A stretch of DNA of 64,000 nucleotides from Polyangia bacterium (lineage in GTDB: Bacteria; Myxococcota_A; Polyangia; Nannocystales; Nannocystaceae): NCBI GenBank assembly GCA_030430565.1, contig JAUIKS010000011.1:1-64000 (forward strand). The letters are read 5' to 3'. Made by a program: the position numbers and the translations under genes. The notes below the pieces were generated by a model. It had not been told where the DNA came from, searched no databases, and was given only the letters and a program-made list of their open reading frames with translations. Below, piece by piece: positions 1 through 7,761 of the stretch (position 1 is the stretch's first letter; the number at the start of each line of letters is the position of its first letter).

Positions 1-235
1 GTCGCCGTCGCCGGTCTCGCCCGTGTCGCCGTCACCGGTCTCGCCCGTGTCTCCGTCACCCGTGTCGCCCGTGTCTCCGTCGCCCGTGTCGCCGTCGCCC
101 GTGTCGCCGTCGCCCGTGTCGCCCGTGTCACCGGTCTCGCCGTCGCCATCACCCGTCTCGCCGTCGCCGTCGCCGGTCTCACCGTCGCCGGTCTCACCGT
201 CGCCGGTCTCACCGTCGCCGTCGCCGGTCTCGCCG
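1..235. repeat. Degenerate 6/9/15-bp GTCGCC/GTCTCG repeat array
   Basis: Simple-sequence array of gtcgcc, ggtctcgcc and cgtgtc units, encoding the GD/GET/GDT repeats of the lipoprotein on the minus strand. It continues beyond the left edge. Open frames in other phases here (Ser/Pro/Val repeats on the plus strand) are by-products of the array. Confidence 0.85.
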
Positions 236-435
236 TCGTCGTCGTCACCGCACTCGCAGTCGTCCTCGTCGTCGTCTTCGCCGTCCTCGTCCTCACCGTC
301 CTCGTCGTCGTCGTCGTCGTCGTCTTCGCAACCGCACTCACCGTCGCCGTCGCCGTCGCCCTGGAGGTTGTCACAGGCGACCGCGCCAACGCCGAGCGCG
401 AGCATCAGGGAGAGGAAAAATGACTGAAATTTCAT
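1..435 (-). CDS. Asp/Gly/Glu/Thr-repeat lipoprotein, 3' end outside window
   Basis: Starts at the ATG complementary to 433-435 and stays open for 145 codons to the window edge, so the C-terminus is missing. The first 22 residues form a signal peptide ending in a lipobox-like AVAC with Asp at +2. After a short CDNLQ segment the rest is low complexity: acidic runs with a CGCE/CECG pair, then GD/GET/GDT units built from GTC/GCC-type codons on the plus strand. No folded domain is visible. Acidic Gly/Asp/Thr linkers after a lipobox are common in myxobacterial surface lipoproteins, so this is probably the stalk of a larger protein whose functional domain lies beyond position 1. It is divergent from the dehydrogenase at 621, with a 185-bp shared intergenic region. 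Confidence 0.75.
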   Translation of the reverse strand, partial: MKFQSFFLSLMLALGVGAVACDNLQGDGDGDGECGCEDDDDDDDEDGEDEDGEDDDEDDCECGDDDDGETGDGDGETGDGETGDGETGDGDGETGDGDGETGDTGDTGDGDTGDGDTGDGDTGDTGDGDTGETGDGDTGETGDGD

Positions 436-620
436 GACTCAGAGTCCTTTCAAGTTCGTGCGGCTCGGCTCAGCGACCGAGAGCGCGTTTTTCGCACAAA
501 ACCAGCTTCACTCCGTAAGGGGCTCGGGCCGCGGAAACCTTACGCCCAAAAACAAACATTTTTTAAAGTCGCCGCGAGGGACGCCACGGGTTCCAGGCTA
601 CAGTTCGCCGGCGACCCGCC

Positions 621-1493
621 ATGACCGCATCCATGCAAGGCAAGACCGTGATCGTGACCGGCGCGAACGCCGGCATCGGAAAAGTGACCGCGCGCGAGCT
701 CGCGTGTAAAGGGGCGCACGTCGTCATGGTGTGCCGCAACCGCGAACGTGGTGAGGCCGCGCTCTCCGACATTCGCGCGGCCGCCGCGACGAGCGATTCC
801 GGCGGCGCGGCCGAATTGCTGCTCGTCGACATGGCCTCGCAGGACTCGATCCGCGCGGGCGCGGCCGCGTTCCTCGAGCAACACGAGCGCCTCGATGTCC
901 TGGTCAACAACGCCGGGCTGCTGCTCAAAGAGCGCCGGACGACCCCCGAGGGCTACGAGGCCGTGTTCGCGATCAACCACCTCGGCTACTTCCTGTTCAC
1001 GCACCTGCTCCGCGGCGCGCTCGAGCGCAGCCCGGCGGCCCGCGTGGTCAACGTGGCCTCCGAGGCGCACCGCTTCGGCGCGCTCGACCTCGACGACGTC
1101 AATTTCGAGCGTCGCCGCTTCCGTCAGATGCGCGTGTACGGGACTTCGAAGCTGATGAACATCCTGTTCTCGCGCGAGCTCGCGCGCCGGCTGCGGGCGG
1201 CGGGGAGCGCGGTGACCTCGAACTCGCTGCACCCGGGGACCATCGTGAGCAGCTTCGCGCGCGAGGGCAATTGGCTGATCCGGCTGTTCTACCGGGTGTT
1301 TAGCCTGTTTCTAAAGACACCTGAGCAGGGCGCCCGCACCCAGCTGTACCTGGCGAGCGCCCCCGAGGTCGAGGGCGTCAGCGGGGAGTATTTTTCGAAT
1401 TGCAAGCGCGCGCGACCGAACCGAGCGGCGCGCGACGACGAGGCGGCCGCCCGCCTGTGGACACTGAGCGAGCAACTCTGCGGGCTCGACTGA
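621..1493 (+). CDS. Short-chain dehydrogenase/reductase (retinol-dehydrogenase-like)
   Basis: A 290-residue classical SDR. The NAD(P)-binding motif TGANAGIG is at residues 13-20, NNAG at 96-99, catalytic Ser near 147 (VVNVAS) and the YGTSK motif at 173-177, so the Tyr-Lys pair is intact. The Arg at 39 (CRNRERG) after the second beta strand suggests NADP(H) preference. The overall pattern resembles the retinol dehydrogenase/WW-domain oxidoreductase branch, whose members reduce or oxidise lipophilic alcohols and aldehydes; the substrate cannot be read from sequence. A second in-frame ATG at codon 5 is an alternative start. It is followed 79 bp later by a MATE exporter on the same strand. Confidence 0.9.
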   Translation: MTASMQGKTVIVTGANAGIGKVTARELACKGAHVVMVCRNRERGEAALSDIRAAAATSDSGGAAELLLVDMASQDSIRAGAAAFLEQHERLDVLVNNAGLLLKERRTTPEGYEAVFAINHLGYFLFTHLLRGALERSPAARVVNVASEAHRFGALDLDDVNFERRRFRQMRVYGTSKLMNILFSRELARRLRAAGSAVTSNSLHPGTIVSSFAREGNWLIRLFYRVFSLFLKTPEQGARTQLYLASAPEVEGVSGEYFSNCKRARPNRAARDDEAAARLWTLSEQLCGLD

Positions 1494-1572
1494 CGTTCTG
1501 TCTGTTGTCCGCGCAGGTCACGTACTCTCTGACGAGCGGCTGAGCACCGACCGAGATCGAACGAGCGCGCTT

Positions 1573-2895
1573 TTGTTTACATCGCGACAGCAGCGAATCC
1601 TGGCGCTCGCGCTCCCGATCGTCGGCGGGATGGTCTCGCAGAACATCCTCAACGTCGTCGACACGGCGATGGTCGGGACGCTGGGGACGGTCGCGCTCGC
1701 GGCGGTGGGCTTCGCGAGCATGACCAACTTCATGTCGCAGGCCTTCATCACCGGCCTCGGCGCGGGCGTGCAGGCCATGGTCGCGCGGCGCAAGGGCGAG
1801 GGCGACGAGGCGAACACGGCGACGCCGCTCAACGGCGGCCTGCTGCTCGCGCTGCTGATCGGGATCCCGCTGACCGGGCTCATGCTCTACCTCGCGCCGC
1901 TGATCTTCCCCTACCTGCACGAGGACCCCGAGGTCGTGCGGCTGGGCGTCGACTACTGGCAGGTGCGCCTGCTCGCCATGATCGCGGTCGGGATGAACTT
2001 CGCGTTCCGCGGGTTCTGGAACGGGGTCAACCTCTCGCGGCTGTACCTGCGCACGCTGCTGGTGATGCACGCGTGCAACATCTTCCTCAACTGGGTGCTG
2101 ATCTTCGGGCACCTGGGGATGCCGGCGCTCGGCTCGACCGGCGCCGCGATCGGCACGACGATCGCGACGTGGATCGGCACGATCTACTACTTCACGCTCG
2201 CGCGGCAGCACGCGCGCGAGTCGGGGTTCTTGCGGCGGCGTCCCGAGGGCGCGCTGATCCGCACGATGCTCAGGCTCTCGCTGCCCTCGTGCATCCAGAC
2301 CTTCGCGTTCGCGGCCGGCTACACGGCCCTGTACTGGATCATCGGTCACGTCGGGACGACGGCGACGGGGGCGGCGAACGTGCTCATCAACGTGACGATG
2401 GTCGCGATCTTGCCGGGCCTCGGCCTCGGGCTCGCGGCCGCCTCGCTCGTCGGGCAGGCGCTCGGCAAGGGCGATCCCGAGGACGCGCGCCGGTGGGGCT
2501 GGGACGTGGTCAAGATCGGCGCGGTGCTGATGGCGGCGCTCGGGGTGCCGATGCTGCTGATCCCGGACCCGATCCTGCGGATCTTCCTGCACGAGCCGCA
2601 CGCGCTCGAGATGGCGCGCCTGCCCCTGCGGCTCGTCGGCGCGACGATCGCCCTCGACGCCGTGGGCATGATCCTGCTCAACGCGCTGATGGGCGCCGGC
2701 GACACGCGCCGGGTCATGATCGCCTCGGTCGCGCTCCAGTGGCTGGTGTTCCTGCCGGCGGCCTACGTGATCGGCCCGGTGCTCGAGCTGGGCCTCTTGG
2801 AGATCTGGATCGCGAACATCGGCTACCGCGGGCTGCTCGCGCTGACGATGACGATCCTGTGGCAGGGCGGCGCGTGGAAGAAGATCAAGCTCTAG
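1573..2895 (+). CDS. MATE-family multidrug/metabolite efflux transporter
   Basis: A 440-residue inner-membrane protein, the usual MATE length, with about twelve hydrophobic segments in two homologous halves. The N-terminal signature (LALPIVGGMVSQNILNVVDT) and the matching PSCIQTFAFAAGYTALYWII in the second half fit the NorM/DinF-type fold that exports cationic drugs or metabolites in exchange for Na+ or H+. The chosen start is TTG at 1573 because no ATG precedes the first membrane segment; the leader before helix 1 is therefore only about nine residues. No neighbour indicates the substrate. Confidence 0.9.
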   Translation: MFTSRQQRILALALPIVGGMVSQNILNVVDTAMVGTLGTVALAAVGFASMTNFMSQAFITGLGAGVQAMVARRKGEGDEANTATPLNGGLLLALLIGIPLTGLMLYLAPLIFPYLHEDPEVVRLGVDYWQVRLLAMIAVGMNFAFRGFWNGVNLSRLYLRTLLVMHACNIFLNWVLIFGHLGMPALGSTGAAIGTTIATWIGTIYYFTLARQHARESGFLRRRPEGALIRTMLRLSLPSCIQTFAFAAGYTALYWIIGHVGTTATGAANVLINVTMVAILPGLGLGLAAASLVGQALGKGDPEDARRWGWDVVKIGAVLMAALGVPMLLIPDPILRIFLHEPHALEMARLPLRLVGATIALDAVGMILLNALMGAGDTRRVMIASVALQWLVFLPAAYVIGPVLELGLLEIWIANIGYRGLLALTMTILWQGGAWKKIKL

Positions 2896-3202
2896 CCGCT
2901 GCGTGTCCCTCCGCCTTCCGATCGTCGTTCAAATCGCGCCGCCCCCGACAGAATCAGGCGTCCGCGAGTGCTCATGTCGTCGAACCTTGAAGTGCGGCCG
3001 GTACCTCTGCGTTTCGACGCCGGGCGATGACCCAAGGGGCACCTCTCCGTTGATCGCGCTACGTCAGCCCACACCCGCCGACATCGTCGTACGCGTCGCG
3101 CGACGCCGCAGCGGAACACTTCGTAGCCGCCGCTCCTAGTGGTGCACGGCGTCGCGGGATTACGCTGACGGGCTCCTAGGTGTTACCCTGACGCCGGTTG
3201 AG
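2896..3202. other. Intergenic stretch without recognisable gene
   Basis: About 300 bases between the MATE gene and the glutathione transferase gene. A 78-codon frame (2903-3139) has no ribosome binding site, no hydrophobic or conserved pattern and Arg-rich composition typical of antisense or intergenic GC-rich DNA. Nothing else was recognised. Confidence 0.6.
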
Positions 3203-4087
3203 ATGGACGCCCAGACGGACGACCTGACGCTCTATCACTTCCCGCACTCGCTCTGCTCCCAGAAGGTGCGGCTGGCGCTCGCGGAGAAAGGCGCGCGCTA
3301 CGAAGTGCGCGTGGTCAACATCGGCCCGGCGCACGAGAACTACGAGCCCTGGTACATGCGCCTCAACCCGCGCGGCGTCGTGCCGACGCTGGTCCACGAC
3401 GGCGAGCCGATCGTCGACTCGGCGCGGATCGTCCGCTACATCGACGAGCACCTGCCGGGCCCGCCGCTGCAGCCAGAGGACCCCGCCCTCCACGCGCTGA
3501 TGGAGGAATGGATCGAGCGCCAGGACCGCTTCCCGATGCGCGAATTGTCCTATGGGTCAGGTAACAGCCTGCTCATGCCGATCGGGCGCGCGACGATCAT
3601 GCGACGCGCGCGGGTGCTCGCCGCCCACCGGCGCAGAAACCCTGGGCTCAGCGCGGAGTACACGGCGCGCATCGAGGACGTGAAGCGCTGGAAGCGGACC
3701 GTGTCGTCGCCGAAGGAGATGGCCGCGCTGCGTCAGCGGCTCGCGGATCTGCTCGAGGAGCTCGAGGCGCTGCTGGCCGATGGGCGTGACTGGATCGTCG
3801 GCGATCAGTACACGCTCGCCGATATCGTGTGGACCGTGTTCCTCACGCGGATCCGCTTCCTCGAAGGCCCCGAGGCGCTGGACGAGATACCGAGCGTGCG
3901 CCGCTACTTCGAGCGCGCGCGGGATCGACCGAGCTACGAGGGCGCGGGCGTGCGCGAGAGCGTGCAGACCCGCGAGCTGCTGCCGATCATCCTGCCCTTC
4001 ATCCTGCCGCGCGCCGCGGCGGCGCTGCTGGTGCTCAGCCTGGTCGGCTACGGCGTGTGGACGCTGACCGTCACCGCGCTGGGCTGA
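3203..4087 (+). CDS. GDAP1-like glutathione S-transferase with C-terminal membrane anchor
   Basis: 294 residues. An N-terminal thioredoxin-fold GST domain (about 8-87) contains LYHFPHSLCSQKVRLALAEK, the EPWYMRLNPRG segment, VPTL with the cis-Pro, and DSARI for the gamma-glutamyl group. The helical C-domain has a longer insertion (about 145-190) before WIVGDQYTLADI. The last ~35 residues (ILPFILPRAAAALLVLSLVG onward) form a hydrophobic segment with only a few residues after it. This layout, GST plus extended alpha-loop plus tail anchor, is that of eukaryotic GDAP1, a mitochondrial outer-membrane protein. Here it would anchor a cytosolic GST to a membrane. The 3' end overlaps the convergent GIN-domain gene by 17 bp. 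Confidence 0.85.
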   Translation: MDAQTDDLTLYHFPHSLCSQKVRLALAEKGARYEVRVVNIGPAHENYEPWYMRLNPRGVVPTLVHDGEPIVDSARIVRYIDEHLPGPPLQPEDPALHALMEEWIERQDRFPMRELSYGSGNSLLMPIGRATIMRRARVLAAHRRRNPGLSAEYTARIEDVKRWKRTVSSPKEMAALRQRLADLLEELEALLADGRDWIVGDQYTLADIVWTVFLTRIRFLEGPEALDEIPSVRRYFERARDRPSYEGAGVRESVQTRELLPIILPFILPRAAAALLVLSLVGYGVWTLTVTALG

Positions 4088-4733
4088 CCGAGCCCGAGCC
4101 CGAGATCGTCTTGTTAACCTTCGGCGCGCCCTTGTAGCGGATGTCGCCGCTGCCCGAGACGACGGCGTTGAGCGACGTGGCCGCGTTGACGTCGGCGTCG
4201 CCGGAGCCGCTGACGGTCGCGCTCACGGACTGCGCCGGCAGCTCAAAGCCGCGCAGGTCGCCGCTGCCCGAGACCACGACGGAGAGCGAGTCGACCGCGC
4301 CGCGGGCGTCGATGGTCCCGCTGCCTGAGATCGCGAGGGAGAGCGACGGGCCCGCGGCGTCTTTGACGAGGATGTCACCCGAGCCGGCGACGGAGACTGC
4401 GGTCAGCTCGGGGGTCGTGGCGACCACGCGGATGCCCTTGCCCGTGGCGAAGGAGCCGTCGACGTCGATGTGCAGCGTGCCGTCTTTGATCTCGGTCTTG
4501 ATCTTGGGGAGCAGGTTCTCCTCGGCCTCGACCCGCAGCGAGGTCGCCGGCCCGACGGTGAGGTCGACGTCGATGGATCCCTCGGAGGCGACGCGGGTGA
4601 AGTCGCCCGCCTGGCGATCTTGGTCCATGCTCGGACCTGACCCGACGGTCATGCCGATACAGCCGCCGAGGGGCATCAGCGTGACGGCCAGCGCGAGGTA
4701 GAGGGCTTTTGCGGAGCGTTGCGTTCGGTTCAT
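4071..4733 (-). CDS. GIN-domain (DUF2807) lipoprotein
   Basis: 220 residues from the ATG complementary to 4731-4733; this start places a signal peptide with lipobox LGGC (Cys25) at the N-terminus. The rest is a head GIN domain: repeated beta-helix rungs with the recurring motif SGSGD/SGSGT (about six copies between residues 115 and 215), as in the DUF2807 family of putative adhesin heads. Such proteins are surface or periplasmic and their ligand is unknown. It is transcribed divergently from the pseudokinase-cytochrome gene (155 bp apart) and its tail overlaps the end of the convergent GST gene. Confidence 0.88.
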   Translation of the reverse strand: MNRTQRSAKALYLALAVTLMPLGGCIGMTVGSGPSMDQDRQAGDFTRVASEGSIDVDLTVGPATSLRVEAEENLLPKIKTEIKDGTLHIDVDGSFATGKGIRVVATTPELTAVSVAGSGDILVKDAAGPSLSLAISGSGTIDARGAVDSLSVVVSGSGDLRGFELPAQSVSATVSGSGDADVNAATSLNAVVSGSGDIRYKGAPKVNKTISGSGSVSPAR

Positions 4734-4887
4734 GGGCGATTCCTCGACGTACGAGCCGGATCCGGGCCCATAGTAGCCGGCATCGCGCGACCGGCCAGCG
4801 GCGGGCGACTCTGCGCGACGGCGGGCGCGGAGGGTCCTGTACACTGACGACGCGCACCCTTCGACCCCTCTATCCGTAGTCAGTGGT

Positions 4888-7761
4888 GTGAACGCAGACG
4901 AGAAACCGGACGAGACCCACGCACCGCGGGCGGCGCGCTCGCTCGCGTCGATCCTCGGCGCCAATCGAGGCGCGCCGATGCCGTGGCGACAAGCCGTGGA
5001 GTTGACGATCGCGGTGGCCGCCGCGCTCGAACGCGACGGAGCGAACGCGCCCGAAGCGCTGGTGCCGGAGCAATGCCGCGTGGTGTCCGCGCCGGTGGCC
5101 GAGCGGCCCGATCGTGTCCAGGTCGAGTTCACGGACGACGCGATCCTGAAGACCGACCGCCCCACCGGCGCGACCCTTGACCCTCGCTGGCTCCCGCCGG
5201 AGCAGGCCGACGGCGCCCCGTGGGACGCCGCCGCGCGCCGCTATGTGCTCGGCCTCCTGCTCTACCGCGCGCTCTCCGGTGATCACGCGTTCGCGACCCA
5301 CGGCCGCGGCCTTCGACTTGCCATGCAAGCGGCCCGACGTGGCCCGTCTCCGTTCGACGCGAACATCGCGCGAGACCTTCCCCCTGGGCTCCAAGGCTAC
5401 TGCCTGCGCATGCTCGACGCCGACACCGGCAATCGGCCGAAGTCCGTGCAGAAGATCCAGGCTCGGCTCGCTGAGCTGATGGGAGCAGCGTCTTCCGCAC
5501 GCCCCGCGATCGCCGCAACGCCGACTCCGGAAGCGGCGCCTGGTCTCACCCCGCTGGCTGCCGCGCCGGAACGCCGGCAACTCGGCGGCTGGATCACCGG
5601 CGGACTGGTCGTCACATTCGGCGCTGCGGCAGCTGCGGCATTTCTCAGCAGCGCGCCCACGCCAACTGACGCGCCAGCCGAGAAAGTCCCAACGATCTCG
5701 GTCCCTGAAGCCGCTCCGCTGACGGCCACGAGCACGCGCGCCGAGGACTGCGCATCTTGCCATCCACGGCAGGCCAGCGAGTGGCAGCGCTCGGTGATGG
5801 GCCAGTCCGGGCACAGCCCGCTGTTCCAAGCCCTTGAAATTTTGATTGAAGAGCAGGTCGCGCGATCGGACAGCTGCGTTCACGGCGCCGGCATCCTGCG
5901 CAAGGCCGACTCCGCGACCGGATGCCGCGCGGACAACACGGGCTTGTTGATCACGGGCTCGGGCGGCGAGCACTGGTGCGTCAATTGCCACACGCCGCTC
6001 GAGAATCTCGCCAACCGCATGCCCGCGTGGGATGGGTTTTCGAACCGCAATGGGCGCAGCCGGCTGCCGATTAAGGATCTTCTGGCTCCCAGCGAGATGG
6101 CCGGTATCGACTGCGCGTTCTGCCACCAAGTCCACGGCCCGGTGCAGCCCGGCAACCAGGCCGCCGGCCGCTACGAGGGCAACCCGTTCTGGACCTCGAC
6201 GCAGACCGGCCAACGATTCTCGATGCGCCCGGAGGACGCGCGTGGCGTCGGCGGGATCGCCAACAGCGGCTACCTGCTCGACGGCGGCAGCCTGCTCATG
6301 CCGCGAACGGATGGAGCGCTCGCCGAGCTCGACGCGCCGGATCCGAGCGAGGCTGTCCCCGGCGGCGCGCACAAGCGACCCGCGGCGGCGTCCCGCGCCT
6401 ACCTGCGCTCGAGCCAATTCTGCGGCGCCTGTCACGATGTTCGGATCTTCGGCAGCGACGCGCTCGGGATCGCCAAGGGCGAGAATTTTAAACGGCTGCG
6501 CAACGCGTACAGCGAGTGGGTGGCCTGGGGCGCGGACGAGGCGCGGGCCGGCCGAGAGCCGGCCTCGTGCCAGGATTGCCACATGAGCCTGTTCCCGGGG
6601 GTCTGCGTGCCGGGGGAGGGACCCATCGCCGCGGGCTCGGGGGCGAGCGCGCTGCTGCGGGCCTGCCCGCCGGGGACCGTGTTCGAGCCGCGCGCCCCCG
6701 GCAGCTATCCGGAGGCCACCGTCGCGAGCAACTCGCAGACCACGGCGCCGGTCACGAGCCACTACTTCTCGGGCGTCGATGTGCCGCTGTCGCGGGCCTT
6801 CGCCGACGAGCTGATCCACGAGCCGACGGTCGACGGGACCGGCACCCCGCTCGGCGCCCACCAGCGCCGCGACCTGCTGCTGGGCTCGAGCTTCCGCTTT
6901 GAATTGGTCGGGCCCCGGCGGGTCGGCGACCGCCTCGAGATCCCGGTGGAGCTCGAGAACATCGGCGCCGGCCACCGGATCCCCGCGGGCTTCAGCCAAG
7001 AGCGCGAATTCTGGGTGCACCTGCGCGTGACCGACGGCCGCGGCGAGCTGGTCTACGAGGTCGGCCGGGTCGATCGCGGCGACGAGGATCTGCGGGACAA
7101 GGTGTTTCTGCGCGTCAACACCTCCGACGCGGTCCGCGACGAGCAGGGCCGACCGCTGGGGGTGTTCGGCGCCGACGTGACCGATGGGCCAGATGTCCCG
7201 CAGTGGGATCCGCCGGTCGAGCACGGCGGCACGCGGTTTCGCGGGCGCGGGCTGATCAACCTGCAAAACGGCTTCCTCCGCTGCGTGCGCTGCATCGGCT
7301 TCATCGACGCGGCCGGCCAGTGTCAGCCGCTCCCGGGGCAGGAGCTGACGCGCGCGGGGCGGTTCGACGACGGCGCGTTTGATGCGGACACGGGGATCTG
7401 CGATTCGAACCTCGTCGGCGAGGCCGCGCTGTTTGAGGTCTACTTCCCGATCGGCTCGCTCGACGCGAGCCGCGGGGTCGTGCAGGGCCCGACCGCGATC
7501 ATCGACCGCCGCTCGGCCGCGCCGAAGGTCCCGCAGCGGTACACCTACGAGCTCGACGCGCGCGGCCGCGAGGGCCCCTTCACGATCGAGGCGCGGCTGA
7601 TGTTCCGCGCGTTCCCGCCGTTCCTGCTGCGCGCCTTCATCGACTATGAGCGGCGCAAGGCCGCCGAGGGGCTGCGCCCGAGCGGACCGCTGATCAGCGA
7701 GGCGGCGCTCGGCCGGCTCGAGGCGGTGGAGCTGCACACGGCGCGCGCGGAGGTGCGGTGA
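4888..7761 (+). CDS. Pseudokinase-like domain - TM - pentaheme cytochrome c
   Basis: 957 residues from a GTG start. Residues ~30-200 resemble the C-lobe of Hanks-type kinases: an APE-like WLPPEQ, a helix-F-like RYVLGLLLYRALSG, and a closing RMLDADTGNRP. However, the N-lobe, HRD loop and DFG motif are absent, so it cannot bind ATP in the usual way. After a Pro/Ala linker and an Arg pair, residues ~233-253 form one membrane helix. The outer part carries five CxxCH haem sites at residues 288, 364, 409, 512 and 561, typical of multihaem c-type cytochromes, followed by ~390 residues with beta-rich character and no haem motif. Its stop overlaps the next start (GTGA), suggesting translational coupling. 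Role: extracytoplasmic electron carrier; the kinase-like part may bind a partner. Confidence 0.82.
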   Translation: MNADEKPDETHAPRAARSLASILGANRGAPMPWRQAVELTIAVAAALERDGANAPEALVPEQCRVVSAPVAERPDRVQVEFTDDAILKTDRPTGATLDPRWLPPEQADGAPWDAAARRYVLGLLLYRALSGDHAFATHGRGLRLAMQAARRGPSPFDANIARDLPPGLQGYCLRMLDADTGNRPKSVQKIQARLAELMGAASSARPAIAATPTPEAAPGLTPLAAAPERRQLGGWITGGLVVTFGAAAAAAFLSSAPTPTDAPAEKVPTISVPEAAPLTATSTRAEDCASCHPRQASEWQRSVMGQSGHSPLFQALEILIEEQVARSDSCVHGAGILRKADSATGCRADNTGLLITGSGGEHWCVNCHTPLENLANRMPAWDGFSNRNGRSRLPIKDLLAPSEMAGIDCAFCHQVHGPVQPGNQAAGRYEGNPFWTSTQTGQRFSMRPEDARGVGGIANSGYLLDGGSLLMPRTDGALAELDAPDPSEAVPGGAHKRPAAASRAYLRSSQFCGACHDVRIFGSDALGIAKGENFKRLRNAYSEWVAWGADEARAGREPASCQDCHMSLFPGVCVPGEGPIAAGSGASALLRACPPGTVFEPRAPGSYPEATVASNSQTTAPVTSHYFSGVDVPLSRAFADELIHEPTVDGTGTPLGAHQRRDLLLGSSFRFELVGPRRVGDRLEIPVELENIGAGHRIPAGFSQEREFWVHLRVTDGRGELVYEVGRVDRGDEDLRDKVFLRVNTSDAVRDEQGRPLGVFGADVTDGPDVPQWDPPVEHGGTRFRGRGLINLQNGFLRCVRCIGFIDAAGQCQPLPGQELTRAGRFDDGAFDADTGICDSNLVGEAALFEVYFPIGSLDASRGVVQGPTAIIDRRSAAPKVPQRYTYELDARGREGPFTIEARLMFRAFPPFLLRAFIDYERRKAAEGLRPSGPLISEAALGRLEAVELHTARAEVR

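Noticed and set aside
2903..3139. 78-codon plus-strand frame after the MATE gene
   Set aside because: No ribosome binding site, odd composition, no similarity pattern; treated as intergenic.
4870..7737. 955-codon open frame antisense to the pentaheme cytochrome gene
   Set aside because: Arg/Ala/Leu-rich shadow frame of GC-rich DNA; the plus strand has clear domains and haem motifs.
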